Part shown: one piece after another, positions 45,474 to 55,351 of the stretch
Position numbering within the stretch: position 1 is the stretch's first letter
Layout of the letters: each line of letters starts with the position of its first letter
DNA from: Duganella sp. OV510
Lineage (GTDB): Bacteria; Pseudomonadota; Gammaproteobacteria; Burkholderiales; Burkholderiaceae_D
Assembly: GCF_900100205.1 (NCBI RefSeq)
Contig: NZ_FNEQ01000006.1
Coordinates: forward strand, 248,001-312,000
DNA: 64,000 nt
Reading direction: 5' to 3'
Position numbers and translations under genes: made by a program
Notes under the pieces: model-generated
The model's database searches: none
What the model saw: only the letters and a program-made list of their open reading frames with translations
What the model was told of the DNA's origin: nothing

Positions 45474-46295
45474 GTGAGCAAGCCCAAGCTGCATTTCGCC
45501 CACGCCAACAGCTACCCGGCGGGCGTCTACCGCCAGCTTTTCACCTTACTGGCCGATGATTTCGATATCCAAACCCTCGACATGCACGCGCACGATCTGC
45601 GCTACCCGGTCACCGACGGCTGGCCGCACCTGGTCGACGAATACATCAACGAACTGACTACCCGCTACAACGAACCGGTAATCCTGGTTGGCCACTCGCT
45701 GGGCGGCATGCTGAGCCTGATGGTGGCGCACCAGCGGCCCGACCTCGTGCGCTGCGTGGTGATGCTGGACGCCCCGGTGGTCGGCGGCTGGCGCGCCTTC
45801 GCCTGGCGCATTATCAAGCTGCTCGGCCGCGCCTACACCGTGCCGCCGGCCAAGTTCTCCATCCGTCGCCGCAATGTCTGGCCGAGCGTCGAAGCGGCCT
45901 ACCAGCACTTCGCCGCCAAGGATATCTTTGCGGCCTGGGCGCCCGGCGTATTGGGCGATTACATGGACAGCGGCCTCAAACCGCATCCGGATGGCGTACA
46001 GCTGCGCTTCACGCGCGAAAACGAAACCGCCGTCTACGCCACCTTGCCGCACCATCTGCCGAAGTTGCTGCGCAACGGCTATCCGGTGCCGATCGGCTTC
46101 ATTGGCGGCGATAATTCGTGGGAGACCAGCCAGTCCGGCCATCATTACACCAAAGCGCTGGTCGGCCAGCATTTCCGCATTATCCCGGGTGGGCATTTGT
46201 TCCCGATGGAGACGCCGGCGGCAGCGGCCGAGGCCACCAGGGAAATGATTGTGGCGCTGCTCTCGGGCTTTAGCGTAAAATCCCGGGCATTGTAA
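45474..46295 (+). CDS. Alpha/beta hydrolase
   Basis: 273-residue serine hydrolase of the alpha/beta fold. The oxyanion-hole HAN motif is in LHFAHANSYPAG, the nucleophile Ser75 in GHSLGG (73-78), Asp in GDNSWE-type loop GFIGGDNS, and the catalytic His in IPGGHLFPMETP. GTG 45474 is chosen because GGAG is 8 bp upstream (45462-45465). No signal peptide. Natural substrate unknown; lipase or esterase activity is possible. It lies 21 bp upstream of dcd and may be co-transcribed. Confidence 0.87.
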   Translation: MSKPKLHFAHANSYPAGVYRQLFTLLADDFDIQTLDMHAHDLRYPVTDGWPHLVDEYINELTTRYNEPVILVGHSLGGMLSLMVAHQRPDLVRCVVMLDAPVVGGWRAFAWRIIKLLGRAYTVPPAKFSIRRRNVWPSVEAAYQHFAAKDIFAAWAPGVLGDYMDSGLKPHPDGVQLRFTRENETAVYATLPHHLPKLLRNGYPVPIGFIGGDNSWETSQSGHHYTKALVGQHFRIIPGGHLFPMETPAAAAEATREMIVALLSGFSVKSRAL

Positions 46296-46316
46296 AAACT
46301 TTAGGATTGCCTTGCG

Positions 46317-46883
46317 ATGACGATTAAAAGCGATAAATGGATACGCCGGATGGCGGAAGAACATGGGATGATCGAGCCATTCTTCCCGGACCAGGTACGC
46401 CAGGAAGACGGCCGCAAGGTGATTTCCTACGGTACCTCGTCATATGGCTACGATATCCGTTGCGCCGATGAATTCAAGGTCTTCACCAACATCAACAGCA
46501 CCATCGTCGATCCAAAGAACTTCGACTCGAATTCCTTCGTCGACGTCAAAAGCGACGTCTGCATCATCCCGCCAAACTCGTTCGCGCTGGCGCGCACCAT
46601 GGAGTACTTCCGCATTCCACGCAGCGTGCTGACGGTCTGCCTGGGCAAATCGACCTACGCCCGTTGCGGCATCATCGTCAACGTGACGCCGTTCGAGCCG
46701 GAGTGGGAAGGCTATGTGACGCTGGAGTTCTCCAACACCACGCCGCTGCCGGCAAAAATCTACGCCGGCGAAGGCTGCGCGCAGGTGCTGTTCTTCGAAA
46801 GCGACGAAGTCTGCGACGTCTCGTACAAGGACCGCAACGGCAAGTATCAGGGCCAGCATGGCGTGACACTGCCGAAGGCATAA
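46317..46883 (+). CDS. dcd: dCTP deaminase
   Basis: Deaminates dCTP to dUTP, feeding dTMP synthesis through dUTPase and ThyA. The 188-residue length matches bacterial Dcd. Features are [18 protein letters not shown] near residue 40, [14 protein letters not shown], the catalytic-Glu region [27 protein letters not shown], and the C-terminal [13 protein letters not shown] lid (described in segments). GATTG precedes ATG; the SD is weak. A strong terminator follows. Confidence 0.96.
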   Translation: MTIKSDKWIRRMAEEHGMIEPFFPDQVRQEDGRKVISYGTSSYGYDIRCADEFKVFTNINSTIVDPKNFDSNSFVDVKSDVCIIPPNSFALARTMEYFRIPRSVLTVCLGKSTYARCGIIVNVTPFEPEWEGYVTLEFSNTTPLPAKIYAGEGCAQVLFFESDEVCDVSYKDRNGKYQGQHGVTLPKA

Positions 46884-46888
46884 AGACA

Positions 46889-46914
46889 AAAGCGGGCCGA
46901 GGCCCGCTTTTTTT
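46889..46914. terminator. Terminator between dcd and the convergent small gene
   Basis: AAAGCGGGCC (46889-46898) pairs with GGCCCGCTTT (46901-46910) and is followed by more T residues, with A-rich sequence on the other side. It serves dcd and may also stop the minus-strand gene. Confidence 0.85.
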
Positions 46915-47170
46915 ACAGCTTGAGGTCTTCCGGACGGAGGGCCACGTAAGGCTGAATCGACAGCAGACCCGGATCGATATCCGCCAGGTCGGTGGCGTAG
47001 CCGCGTGCCTTGGCCTCGTTCGAGGCTTCCTCGGCGGCGTACAGCCCTTGCAGCATCAGCAGGAAGCGCTCGCCGGCGCCGGCGGTCTGCAGTTCCGCAT
47101 CCACGTGCGCCAGCGCTTCATCCGGTTTTCCCTGCACGCGCAGTTGTGCGACCTTGAGCAAAGTTTCCAT
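46913..47170 (-). CDS. Hypothetical small helical protein (85 aa)
   Basis: 85 residues, soluble, rich in Ala/Leu/Glu, with METLLKVAQLRVQGKPDEALAHVD suggesting a single TPR-like helical hairpin (described in parts). I do not recognise a named family. ATG 47170 with TATAGT as a possible -10 about 35 bp upstream. It stands between two convergent or tandem genes and ends at the dcd terminator. The codon pattern looks genuine. Confidence 0.65.
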   Translation of the reverse strand: METLLKVAQLRVQGKPDEALAHVDAELQTAGAGERFLLMLQGLYAAEEASNEAKARGYATDLADIDPGLLSIQPYVALRPEDLKL

Positions 47171-47244
47171 GACGATATTCCGAGTCTGTAAAACTGTACT
47201 ATAGCAAATAATTTCCGTATGGAAATAGTTAATTTTCGCTCAAT

Positions 47245-48921
47245 TTAGCGTTTAACTGGAAGTATCATTTCCACGCACAGGCCGCCGCCGGCGCGGTTGG
47301 TGGCCTTGATGCTGCCGCCATGCGCTTCGATGACGTGCTGGGCGATCGCCAGGCCCAGGCCGTGCCCTTCAGTGCTGGCGTTGCTGGAGCGGAAGAAGGG
47401 CTGGAAGATGGTTTCCAGGTCGGCCGGCGACACGCCCGGACCGTGATCCAGCACGCGGATGACCAGCTGGCTCGCTTCCGGCAGCGCACGTACCTGCAAC
47501 TGCACCTCGCCACCTTCCGGACTGTGCTTGATGGCGTTGCGCACCACATTTTCGATGGCGCGGCCGAGCAGGTCCGGCTGGCCAATCACCTGCACGTCCG
47601 CTTCGCCTTCCTGCACCACGCTGCGCTGCTGGCTGGCCGCTTCGTAGCTGGCGTCGTCGGCGATCTGGTCGAGCAGGTCGGCCATGCTGATTTCTTCCTG
47701 CGACGCCTTGATGGCGCCGGCCTCCAGGCGGGCCAGCGTCAGCAGTTCGCCGACCAGCTTGTCCATCCGTACGCTCTCGCGTTCGATGCGCTCCATCGAG
47801 GCGCTCCATTTCTCCGGCTGCTGGTGCGCCAGGCCGATGGCGGCCTGCAAGCGCGCCAGTGGAGAACGCAATTCGTGCGAGACGTCGTGCAGCAGGCGGG
47901 TCTGGCCGTCGATCAGGCTGCGCAGGCGCGCCGTCATGATGTCGAAATCGCGGCCCAGGTCGTTAAGCTCGGTGCCGCTCTTGCCGCTGGCGCCTTCAAA
48001 GCGCGGCGCCAGGTCGCCATTGGCAGCGGCGTCAAAGGCCTCACGCAGGGCGCGGATCGGACGCGAGAAGTACCAGGCCAGCAGCACCGCGAACAGCAGG
48101 CTGGCGGCGGTGGCCGCAGCGATCGGCACCCATGGGCCGAGTGGCTGGAAGCGCGGCCCCCATGGACGGTCGCCGCCCATGTCGGGGCCGCCTTGCATGC
48201 CGGGGGCTGGCCCTAGGCCAGGGAAGTTACTGTCAGGACGGTCGCCGTTGTCGCGCGCCGCACCCTGGCCGCGACTGTCAGGATTGAAGGGGGCACCACC
48301 ACGCGGGCCGGATTCCTGCGCGCCGTCGAGCGCGGGTAGGGCGCCGGGTGGCGCCGCGCCCGGACGACCGCCGCCGGGCGGACCGAAGTCCGGGCGGTTG
48401 CTGCGGTCTTCGCGTCCATCGCGTCCTTCCAGGACCGAGGCCGCCTTCATCGCCATCTGCGCACCACCGCCGAGGTTGGCCAGCAACTGGCGGTTATCTC
48501 CGTCCATGCCGCGCTGGCGTTCGCCGGAAGGCAGGAACAGCAGGTATTGCTTGCCGTCGTCGCCCAGCACCTGGCGCACGCCACGGCGCTTGCCATCTTC
48601 CTTGAGGCGGATGCGCGATTCCTGCAGCGTCTTGACGTTGACGATGCGGCCCAGCAGTTCATGCTCCTGCTCGTCCACCGCGTAGACGCGGTGCCGGTCC
48701 ATATTCTCCAGCATCCGTTTCAGCGCCTTGACGCCGCCGTATTCCAGCGTGGCGGCAGCGGCGTTGATGGCCATTTCGGCCGGCGGGCTGGTGTCCAGAT
48801 TGACCAGCACATTCGGCTGCTGGTTGCGGTTCTTCAGCCAGATGGCGCCGCCGATGCCGACAGTCGCGGCGAACTGCGCCAGGAAAATGGACAGGAAAAA
48901 CTTCCAGAACAAACGGCCCAA
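47245..48921 (-). CDS. CpxA-like sensor histidine kinase with Gly/Pro-rich periplasmic segment
   Basis: 558-residue inner-membrane sensor. Helix 1 is at about 5-27. The periplasmic part (about 28-265) ends in a long Gly/Pro/Arg-rich stretch (about 175-265). Helix 2 is about 268-288, followed by HAMP (FSRPIRALREAFDAAANGD), HisKA with H-box SHELRSP and phospho-acceptor His349, then HATPase with N box NVVRNAIKHSPEGG, DHGPGV and GHGLGLAIAQ. Overall it resembles CpxA. The start is 3 bp after its response-regulator stop. The periplasmic low-complexity segment is not found in E. coli CpxA and mirrors the neighbouring Spy-like protein. Confidence 0.9.
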   Translation of the reverse strand: MGRLFWKFFLSIFLAQFAATVGIGGAIWLKNRNQQPNVLVNLDTSPPAEMAINAAAATLEYGGVKALKRMLENMDRHRVYAVDEQEHELLGRIVNVKTLQESRIRLKEDGKRRGVRQVLGDDGKQYLLFLPSGERQRGMDGDNRQLLANLGGGAQMAMKAASVLEGRDGREDRSNRPDFGPPGGGRPGAAPPGALPALDGAQESGPRGGAPFNPDSRGQGAARDNGDRPDSNFPGLGPAPGMQGGPDMGGDRPWGPRFQPLGPWVPIAAATAASLLFAVLLAWYFSRPIRALREAFDAAANGDLAPRFEGASGKSGTELNDLGRDFDIMTARLRSLIDGQTRLLHDVSHELRSPLARLQAAIGLAHQQPEKWSASMERIERESVRMDKLVGELLTLARLEAGAIKASQEEISMADLLDQIADDASYEAASQQRSVVQEGEADVQVIGQPDLLGRAIENVVRNAIKHSPEGGEVQLQVRALPEASQLVIRVLDHGPGVSPADLETIFQPFFRSSNASTEGHGLGLAIAQHVIEAHGGSIKATNRAGGGLCVEMILPVKR

Positions 48922-48924
48922 GGC

Positions 48925-49617
<693 letters not shown>

Positions 49618-49733
49618 TGCAGTTTCTCTAGATACAGATCGCTCATCTTAACAGTTCAAACCTGCATGGCGCCGAGGTTTTACCCGCTTTTACAACGTCT
49701 TTCCGTAAGGGAATTGAATGTCAGATCATCATC

Positions 49734-49748
49734 TTTACGCTGATTTAC
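49734..49748. promoter_or_regulatory. CpxR-type box, GTAAA-N5-GTAAA
   Basis: On the minus strand the sequence reads GTAAA, TCAGC, GTAAA, an exact match to the enterobacterial CpxR consensus. It lies in the 201-bp gap between the divergent regulator and Spy-like genes, 70 bp before the Spy-like ATG. It is probably the binding site of the regulator encoded at 48925-49617. Confidence 0.75.
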
Positions 49749-49818
49749 GTTGCCCTTACGTCACTTAACACAGGCGGCCAACAGAATGATGGTTCACTAC
49801 CAATCAAGGAATATGGGC

Positions 49819-50403
49819 ATGAAAACAAGCAAACTGAATCTGCTGCTGGCAGCCGTCCTGGCGATGTCGCTGTTGACGGTGGGAGGCGCCGCCCGCGCCG
49901 ATGAGATGAACGCAGAACAGCCGCCAATGGCGCAGGGCGAGCACGGTCCACGCGGCCCGCAGCAGGGCGGCCCTGGCCCTGGTCCGGGCAGCCCGGAAGG
50001 CGCGCAACGCGGCGGTCCGGATCATGGTCCTGGTTTTGGCCCAGGTTTCGCTCCCGGTTTTGGTCCTGGCCCTGGTTTTGGCGGCCGCCCGCCATTCTTC
50101 CGCGGCGTAGAACTGAGCGAAGCGCAGCAAGACAAGGTATTCACCATCCTGCACGCGGAAGCGCCTTATCTGCGCGAACAGTCGAAGGCTGCCGCCAAGG
50201 CGCGCGAAGCGTTGCGTGCGCTGGCCACTGCCGACAAGTACGACGACGCCAAAGCCGCCGCGCTGGCCAAGGAAGCTGCGACCGCCGAAGCCAACATCGC
50301 GCTGCAGCACGTGCGCACTCAACAGAAATTGCTGGCCGTGCTGACGCCGGAACAGCGCAAGCAGCAAGCGGAAGAAAAGCCGCGCCATCCGCAGCGCCCG
50401 TAA
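49819..50403 (+). CDS. Spy/CpxP-like periplasmic protein with LTXXQ motif
   Basis: 194-residue periplasmic protein. The signal peptide ends GGAARA. A Gly/Pro-rich linker (about 35-95) precedes a helical domain (about 96-190) with ELSEAQQDKVFTILHAEAP and the LTXXQ motif LTPEQRKQ near the end. Spy is a chaperone and CpxP an inhibitor of CpxA; either role is possible here. ATG 49819 is chosen because AAGGA is 8 bp upstream; longer starts lack one. It is divergent from the CpxAR-like genes with a CpxR box between. The Gly/Pro linker is unusual for the family. Confidence 0.87.
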   Translation: MKTSKLNLLLAAVLAMSLLTVGGAARADEMNAEQPPMAQGEHGPRGPQQGGPGPGPGSPEGAQRGGPDHGPGFGPGFAPGFGPGPGFGGRPPFFRGVELSEAQQDKVFTILHAEAPYLREQSKAAAKAREALRALATADKYDDAKAAALAKEAATAEANIALQHVRTQQKLLAVLTPEQRKQQAEEKPRHPQRP

Positions 50404-50434
50404 TACCACCTTTAACCAAGAAGCGGAGAACCTT

Positions 50435-51118
50435 ATGTCCATCAGTGCCCTGAGTTCCAGCAGCGCCGCCAGCGCGCTCAGTTTTCTAAGCCGTTTGAGC
50501 AGCGCCAACAGTGTGAGCAGCAATAACAGCGACACCAGCACGGAAGGCGTGCGTCCGCCACCGCCTCCGGATGGCGGCGGTTTCGCCGACGCGATTGCTG
50601 AAGCGCTGAAGTCGATCGGCATCACCGACACCAGCAGCGACACCTCGACTGCCTCGGCCAGCACCGACAGCAGCACCGATGCGACCACCGACGCAAACGA
50701 TGTGGCGGCGGCGCTGGGCAGCTTCCTGCAAAGCCTGATGGGCGCGTTGCACGCGCAAAACAGCGGCGAAACCGAAGCGCCGCCACTGTACGGCGACCAG
50801 CAGGGCGGTCCTGGCGGTCCGGGCAAGCTGGAGTCTGATCTGCAAAGCCTGATCGCCGAGCTGAGCTCCGGGTCCACCGGCAGCACGGAAAGCGCCGACA
50901 GCAGCGATGCGGTCGACCAGCTGGAATCCGCCTTCGCGAATCTGCTGGACAAACTCGGCGCCACCACCACCAGCACCAGCAGCGCCGACGACGCCAGCAG
51001 CACGGAAAGCACTAGCAGCACAGACGCCGCTACCAAGCTGGCCGCGTTCCTGCAGGCCCTGTCGACCAAGGTTGGCGGCAACGGCACTAGCGGCAACCTG
51101 GTGAACACCACGGTCTGA
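50435..51118 (+). CDS. Ser/Thr-rich hypothetical protein with amphipathic helix repeats
   Basis: 227 residues, family not recognised. Four short amphipathic helices (AALGSFLQSLMGALHAQ about 90-108; KLESDLQSLIAEL about 130-142; QLESAFANLLDKLG about 163-176; KLAAFLQALSTKVG about 205-218) are separated by Ser/Thr/Asp-rich linkers. It has PPPPPDGGG and QQGGPGGPG patches like those of the Spy-like protein and the sensor. There is no classical signal peptide. ATG follows AGCGGAG. It lies 31 bp after the Spy-like gene and is probably co-transcribed. Its likely location is the envelope, by inference only. Confidence 0.72.
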   Translation: MSISALSSSSAASALSFLSRLSSANSVSSNNSDTSTEGVRPPPPPDGGGFADAIAEALKSIGITDTSSDTSTASASTDSSTDATTDANDVAAALGSFLQSLMGALHAQNSGETEAPPLYGDQQGGPGGPGKLESDLQSLIAELSSGSTGSTESADSSDAVDQLESAFANLLDKLGATTTSTSSADDASSTESTSSTDAATKLAAFLQALSTKVGGNGTSGNLVNTTV

Positions 51119-51134
51119 CGCTTACCAGCAGCAA

Positions 51135-51163
51135 CCGCCACCACCCAAAGCGGGCGGTGGCGG
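51135..51163. other. GC-rich hairpin between hypothetical and dioxygenase genes
   Basis: CCGCCACC (51135-51142) pairs with GGTGGCGG (51156-51163). No T-run follows, so it is not a complete intrinsic terminator. It may trim or stabilise the mRNA between the two genes. Confidence 0.45.
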
Positions 51164-51188
51164 CATTCTCACCCAAGCAGGAGTAGGT

Positions 51189-52103
51189 ATGGATACCCAT
51201 CACGACGAACATGAACACAGCCTGGCCGCTGATCTGGCCGCAATGCTCAATCTGAACAGCGACCGTCGCCAGACGCTGCGCTGGCTGTTGGCCGGCGCCT
51301 CGGCGTTGCCGGTACTCGGTTGCGGAGGCGGCTCCGGCAGCGACAGCACCACCACGTCGACCGGCACCACAACTACCACTACCGGCACCGGCACGACCAC
51401 CACCGGCACCACGGGCACCACGACCACCGGAACCACCACCACGCCAACTGCCGGCTCGTGCTCGGTGATTCCGGAAGAAACCGGCGGCCCGTATCCAGCC
51501 GACGGCACCAACAGCAACACCAGCGGCGTGGTCAACGTGCTGACGCAATCGGGCGTGGTGCGCAGCGACATCCGCAGCAGCTTCGGCAGCGCCAGCGGCA
51601 CGGCCGCCGGCATGCCGCTGACCATCAAGCTGCAGATCGTCAACGCCAACAACAACTGCGCAGCGCTGGCCAATGCTGCCGTCTATCTGTGGCATTGCGA
51701 CCGCGACGGCAATTACTCGCTGTACTCGTCCGGTGTGACTAATCAGAATTACCTGCGCGGTGTGCAGGAAACCGATAGCAACGGCAACATCACCTTCACC
51801 ACGATCTATCCGGGCTGCTACTCGGGCCGTGTGCCGCACGTGCACTTCGAGGTGTACCCATCGCTGGCCAAGGCGACCAGCGCCTCTAACCGCATCAAGA
51901 CCTCGCAATTCGCCTTCCCGGATGCGACCAGCAATGCGGTGTACGCCACCACCGGCTACAGCGCCAGTGTGCGCAATATGGCATCGATCAGCCTTGCCAG
52001 CGACAACGTCTTCAGCGACGGCTACTCGCTGCAGATGGCCACCATCACCGGCAACACCACCGACGGCTTTGTCGCTACACTGACAGTGGCGGTATCGGTT
52101 TAA
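51189..52103 (+). CDS. Exported intradiol ring-cleavage dioxygenase-fold lipoprotein
   Basis: 304 residues. Arg26-Arg27 precede a hydrophobic stretch ending VLGCGGG (Cys45), so it is probably a Tat-exported lipoprotein. A Thr/Gly linker (about 50-85) follows. The catalytic domain resembles the beta subunit of protocatechuate 3,4-dioxygenase: ETGGPYPADG, then VYLWHCDRDGNYSLYS and TTIYPGCYSGRVPHVHFEV, containing the expected two Tyr and two His ligands for Fe(III). Cytoplasmic relatives cleave catechols; periplasmic/lipoprotein members have unknown substrates. It ends against the convergent DUF1501 gene (4-bp overlap). Confidence 0.85.
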   Translation: MDTHHDEHEHSLAADLAAMLNLNSDRRQTLRWLLAGASALPVLGCGGGSGSDSTTTSTGTTTTTTGTGTTTTGTTGTTTTGTTTTPTAGSCSVIPEETGGPYPADGTNSNTSGVVNVLTQSGVVRSDIRSSFGSASGTAAGMPLTIKLQIVNANNNCAALANAAVYLWHCDRDGNYSLYSSGVTNQNYLRGVQETDSNGNITFTTIYPGCYSGRVPHVHFEVYPSLAKATSASNRIKTSQFAFPDATSNAVYATTGYSASVRNMASISLASDNVFSDGYSLQMATITGNTTDGFVATLTVAVSV

Positions 52104-53536
52104 GCGTTCATGAAGCCCAGGTTCCGGGTGCTGAAATTGACGATATTGGGAAACACATCGGCAATCTGGGACGCAGACAGGCCAAACCAACTGGCGATCG
52201 TGGCGCCATACTGGTCCACCGAGATCGAGGGCAGGAGGGCACCAGAGCCGACATCCAGCTGGTGCCCCACACCGGACACGGGCATGGTGCCGTAAATGTC
52301 GTTTCCTTTGACCGCACCGCCCATGACGAAATGGTGCGAACCCCAGCCGTGATCTGTGCCATCGCCGTTGCTGGCGAAGGTGCGGCCAAAATCCGAAGCC
52401 GTGAACAAGGTCACTTGCTTGCGCATGTCAGTGCCTTGCAGCGAGGTCATCATGTCGTTGAAATAGGCCATGCCGTGCGCCAGTCTGGCCATCAAGTCAG
52501 CCTGCTTCGCGACTTGGCCGCTGTGAGTATCGAACCCACCCAGGGTGACGAAGAACACCTGGCGGCGCAGGCCGAGTGCATTTCGTCCGGCAATCAAACG
52601 CGCCACCATCTGCAATTGCTGCGCCAGGGGGTTGACGCCGGACTGCCCGGTGACTGGATTAACGTACGCGGACGGATTGGGCACGCCTCCGGCGCCGGCT
52701 GCTGGCAGCGCCGCAGCCAGTTGGGCTTGGGCGGCAATCGCACTCTTCACGACATTGGCATGTTCTTTCATCATCGGATCGGTGTAATCGCCAGCCGTGA
52801 TCGCGGTCATCGGGTTGTTCAGTGACGAACTGTTATACAGCGGTACGGTCAGGCTGTTAATGACTGGCGGGGTGGCGCTACCGACCTGCATCTGGTTGAA
52901 ACTGCGGCCACTCAGGAACAGTGCGCGGCCGGCGCTGGAGACCGACGCAAAAGTGGAGTTGCTGTTAGCCGCCGCCAGCATATCGATCATGCGCCCCCCC
53001 CAACCCACGCTGGCCGAGCTTTCGGTTTGCATCGATTGCCATACCGCCTGTTGGTCATTGTGCGAGAACAGTTTGGGCGGCAGCGCCACGGCGCGGGTTT
53101 TGTACTGACTCAGCGTGGTTGGCTGCACCAGGGTGCCTACGTTGGCTACGATGGCGGCACTGCCGCTGTCGAACAGTGACTTCAATGGTGCAAGATTAGG
53201 GTGCAGGGCGAAGCTGCGGCCTTGCGCATTGACCGGACTAATCGGCAATACGCCGCCACTAGCGCCAAGACCAGGCAAGGCGATCGAACCAGTGTTGCCG
53301 GTGTTGCGCAAACGCTGGTACTCGTTCCAGGAGGCGCTGTCGGTTGGAAGCACGGTGTTGAAGTGATCATTGCCGCCAGCCATGAACAGGCATACGACAG
53401 CCTTGTAGTCCGAGGCGTTTTCCGCCGCAGCGCTGCTCATGGCCGCGAGGTTGATGGCGAAAGGGCTGACACTGGTGCCGGCCAGCGCCGCCACAGTGCC
53501 CAGGAATTTACGACGGGAAGGAACTTGTTTGCTCAT
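52100..53536 (-). CDS. DUF1501 domain-containing protein, Tat substrate
   Basis: 478 residues. The Tat signal is RRKFLGTVAALAGTSV with the twin Arg at 8-9. The DUF1501 body has VCLFMAGGNDHFNTVLPT near 47-64, LGGFDTHSGQVAKQADL, FTASDFGRTFASNGDGTDHGWGSHHFV and a C-terminal QYGATIASWFGLS (described in parts). The conserved Asp/His residues are as in alkaline-phosphatase-like (sulfatase-like) folds. Function unknown. It lies 9 bp downstream of the DUF1800 gene; the pair recurs in many Proteobacteria and Planctomycetes. Confidence 0.9.
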   Translation of the reverse strand: MSKQVPSRRKFLGTVAALAGTSVSPFAINLAAMSSAAAENASDYKAVVCLFMAGGNDHFNTVLPTDSASWNEYQRLRNTGNTGSIALPGLGASGGVLPISPVNAQGRSFALHPNLAPLKSLFDSGSAAIVANVGTLVQPTTLSQYKTRAVALPPKLFSHNDQQAVWQSMQTESSASVGWGGRMIDMLAAANSNSTFASVSSAGRALFLSGRSFNQMQVGSATPPVINSLTVPLYNSSSLNNPMTAITAGDYTDPMMKEHANVVKSAIAAQAQLAAALPAAGAGGVPNPSAYVNPVTGQSGVNPLAQQLQMVARLIAGRNALGLRRQVFFVTLGGFDTHSGQVAKQADLMARLAHGMAYFNDMMTSLQGTDMRKQVTLFTASDFGRTFASNGDGTDHGWGSHHFVMGGAVKGNDIYGTMPVSGVGHQLDVGSGALLPSISVDQYGATIASWFGLSASQIADVFPNIVNFSTRNLGFMNA

Positions 53537-53545
53537 GATGTTTCC

Positions 53546-55351
53546 TTATTTCTGCACGATGTATTCGGTCGAGGCCATGATCAGGTAAGTGGCCAGCCAT
53601 GTCCGACGCTGCTTGGCCAACAACACGTCGGCTGCGTTGGTGCTGGTGGCCGCAGGGATAGCGATGGTATTCAGACGCGAGATGATCAAATTATTCAGCG
53701 TAGAGCTCATGGAACCATGCATCAATAACAAGTTGAGGCGATCCAACAGTGCCTGCGGTTGAGCCGCCAAGGCGATTTCCTTGGTGTAGTCCGGCTGTAC
53801 ATCGAAGTTTTTCCCAGCGCCCAACCTGACCGTCAACTGCATGTAATTCAGGTAGCCGGTGACGGACGGCTCGGTGGTGATCTGCATTTCTGGCGCTACC
53901 ATGCCGGCGCTTGACAGAGTCGAGTTCGGCGGCGTGTAGCTTGGCCGGTAGAAATTAAATACCGACGGCGAGCGGAGCGCGCTTTGCCCCAACTGCGAGG
54001 CAGGGTCGTCCTGAGGCCAGAAAGCATACCAACCGCTCACCGAAGTGGCGTTGAAGGCACGCAGGAAGTTCGCCAGGCGAAGCACCGGCTCACGAATACG
54101 CTTGGACTGGGTCATGTCCAATGCTTCGCTATCGCACAGGATGGCACGAATCACTGCTTTCATGTCGCCGCGTACGCCAGCGCCGTTGCTGTTGAAGGCT
54201 GCAGCCACGCGGCCCACATAGGCTGGTGATGGATTGCTGGTGACCAGGCGTTGAATCAGCAGGCGGCTGATGAAAGGCCCGACATTCGGGTGGTTGAACA
54301 AGGTGTCGAGAGCAACTTTGACATCGCTTGCGCCACTACCGCCGGCAGGTATGGTCTTGCCCAGGAAGCTTTTGGACGCGCTCGAGTGATAGGCAGCATA
54401 GTTTTGCATCGGCAACCATTCTTGTGCCGGATAGTCCTGACGCCAACCTCGCATCCGGTTAAGGTCCTGGTCGGGACCTGCCCAACCCCAGCCGGTGAAT
54501 ACCTTGGCCAAGCCCAGGATGTCATCGTGCGTGTAGGTTTCCACCGGTTTGCCATCCACCAGCTTTACCGTACCGTCCTGATTGAGCATGTACGGGCCGA
54601 TGGTCATCAGCTGCATAATTTCTCGGGCGAAGTTTTCGTCCGGCATGCGCACACCATCTTCCTTCATATTGCCCAGGTGAGTCAGGTAGATGCCCATCAT
54701 CGGATGAAGCGCGATCCCTTGCAGCAGATCGCGGAAGTTGCCAAACGCATGCTTGCCTAACGTGTCATAGTAGGAAGCGACACCGTATGGATGAAAATAA
54801 AAGCTGTCGTCGGCCGTGGAAATCACGAAAATTTCCGACAGTGCGAAAGCTACCCGCTGGCGCAACTGATCTTTGGTGGTCACTGCAATCTTCCAGAATG
54901 CGCTCTGAAAATCTTCACTATTTGGCGTTTTGCCGGCTGGCAGCGAAGCAGCATATTGTTGCATGTACTCAAGATGCGAGGTTTGTGGCTGGCCGAAGCC
55001 CGCATTGAGGTAGGTTGCTGCACCGAAGTAAGCTACGTACTCCACATCTTTTTCATTTGGGCCGAACGATGCCATATGCAAAAAGTGCGAGGCGGCCTTG
55101 CGCGCATACGCTTCCTCTGCAACGGTGGCGCCGCGCCCGGTAACCGGGGTGACGGTCGCCAGGGTAGCAGCGGTGCCGCCTTGGATTACGCGGCTGCTCA
55201 CACTGGAAATTGCAGAGCCAGCCGATTCTATGGTGCTCAGAAAAGTACCGCTGGCTGCGTTAGTTGGCGAGGCGCCTTCGTTGTTGCCGCCGCAAGCCGT
55301 CAGGCCAACAAAACTCATGGCCACAAGGCCGCGGATAAATTTGGAATGCAT
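53546..55351 (-). CDS. DUF1800 domain-containing lipoprotein
   Basis: 601 residues from ATG 55351, which has AGGAG 8 bp upstream; an extra in-frame ATG at 55375 does not. The signal ends SFVGLTACGG (lipobox), then a Ser/Thr linker. The DUF1800 domain shows AYARKAASHFLHMASFGPNEKD, MPDENFAREIMQLMTIGP, YTHDDILGLAKVFTGWGW and IRAILCDSEAL segments (in parts). Function unknown; always exported. It precedes the DUF1501 gene in one operon. Base composition of the 5' flank is distinctly AT-richer than the surroundings. Confidence 0.9.
   Translation of the reverse strand: MHSKFIRGLVAMSFVGLTACGGNNEGASPTNAASGTFLSTIESAGSAISSVSSRVIQGGTAATLATVTPVTGRGATVAEEAYARKAASHFLHMASFGPNEKDVEYVAYFGAATYLNAGFGQPQTSHLEYMQQYAASLPAGKTPNSEDFQSAFWKIAVTTKDQLRQRVAFALSEIFVISTADDSFYFHPYGVASYYDTLGKHAFGNFRDLLQGIALHPMMGIYLTHLGNMKEDGVRMPDENFAREIMQLMTIGPYMLNQDGTVKLVDGKPVETYTHDDILGLAKVFTGWGWAGPDQDLNRMRGWRQDYPAQEWLPMQNYAAYHSSASKSFLGKTIPAGGSGASDVKVALDTLFNHPNVGPFISRLLIQRLVTSNPSPAYVGRVAAAFNSNGAGVRGDMKAVIRAILCDSEALDMTQSKRIREPVLRLANFLRAFNATSVSGWYAFWPQDDPASQLGQSALRSPSVFNFYRPSYTPPNSTLSSAGMVAPEMQITTEPSVTGYLNYMQLTVRLGAGKNFDVQPDYTKEIALAAQPQALLDRLNLLLMHGSMSSTLNNLIISRLNTIAIPAATSTNAADVLLAKQRRTWLATYLIMASTEYIVQK

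Noticed and set aside
47211-47226. Palindrome ATTTCCGTATGGAAAT downstream of the sensor kinase gene
   Set aside because: Short, no T-run, and not clearly placed relative to any start; could be an operator but nothing supports it.
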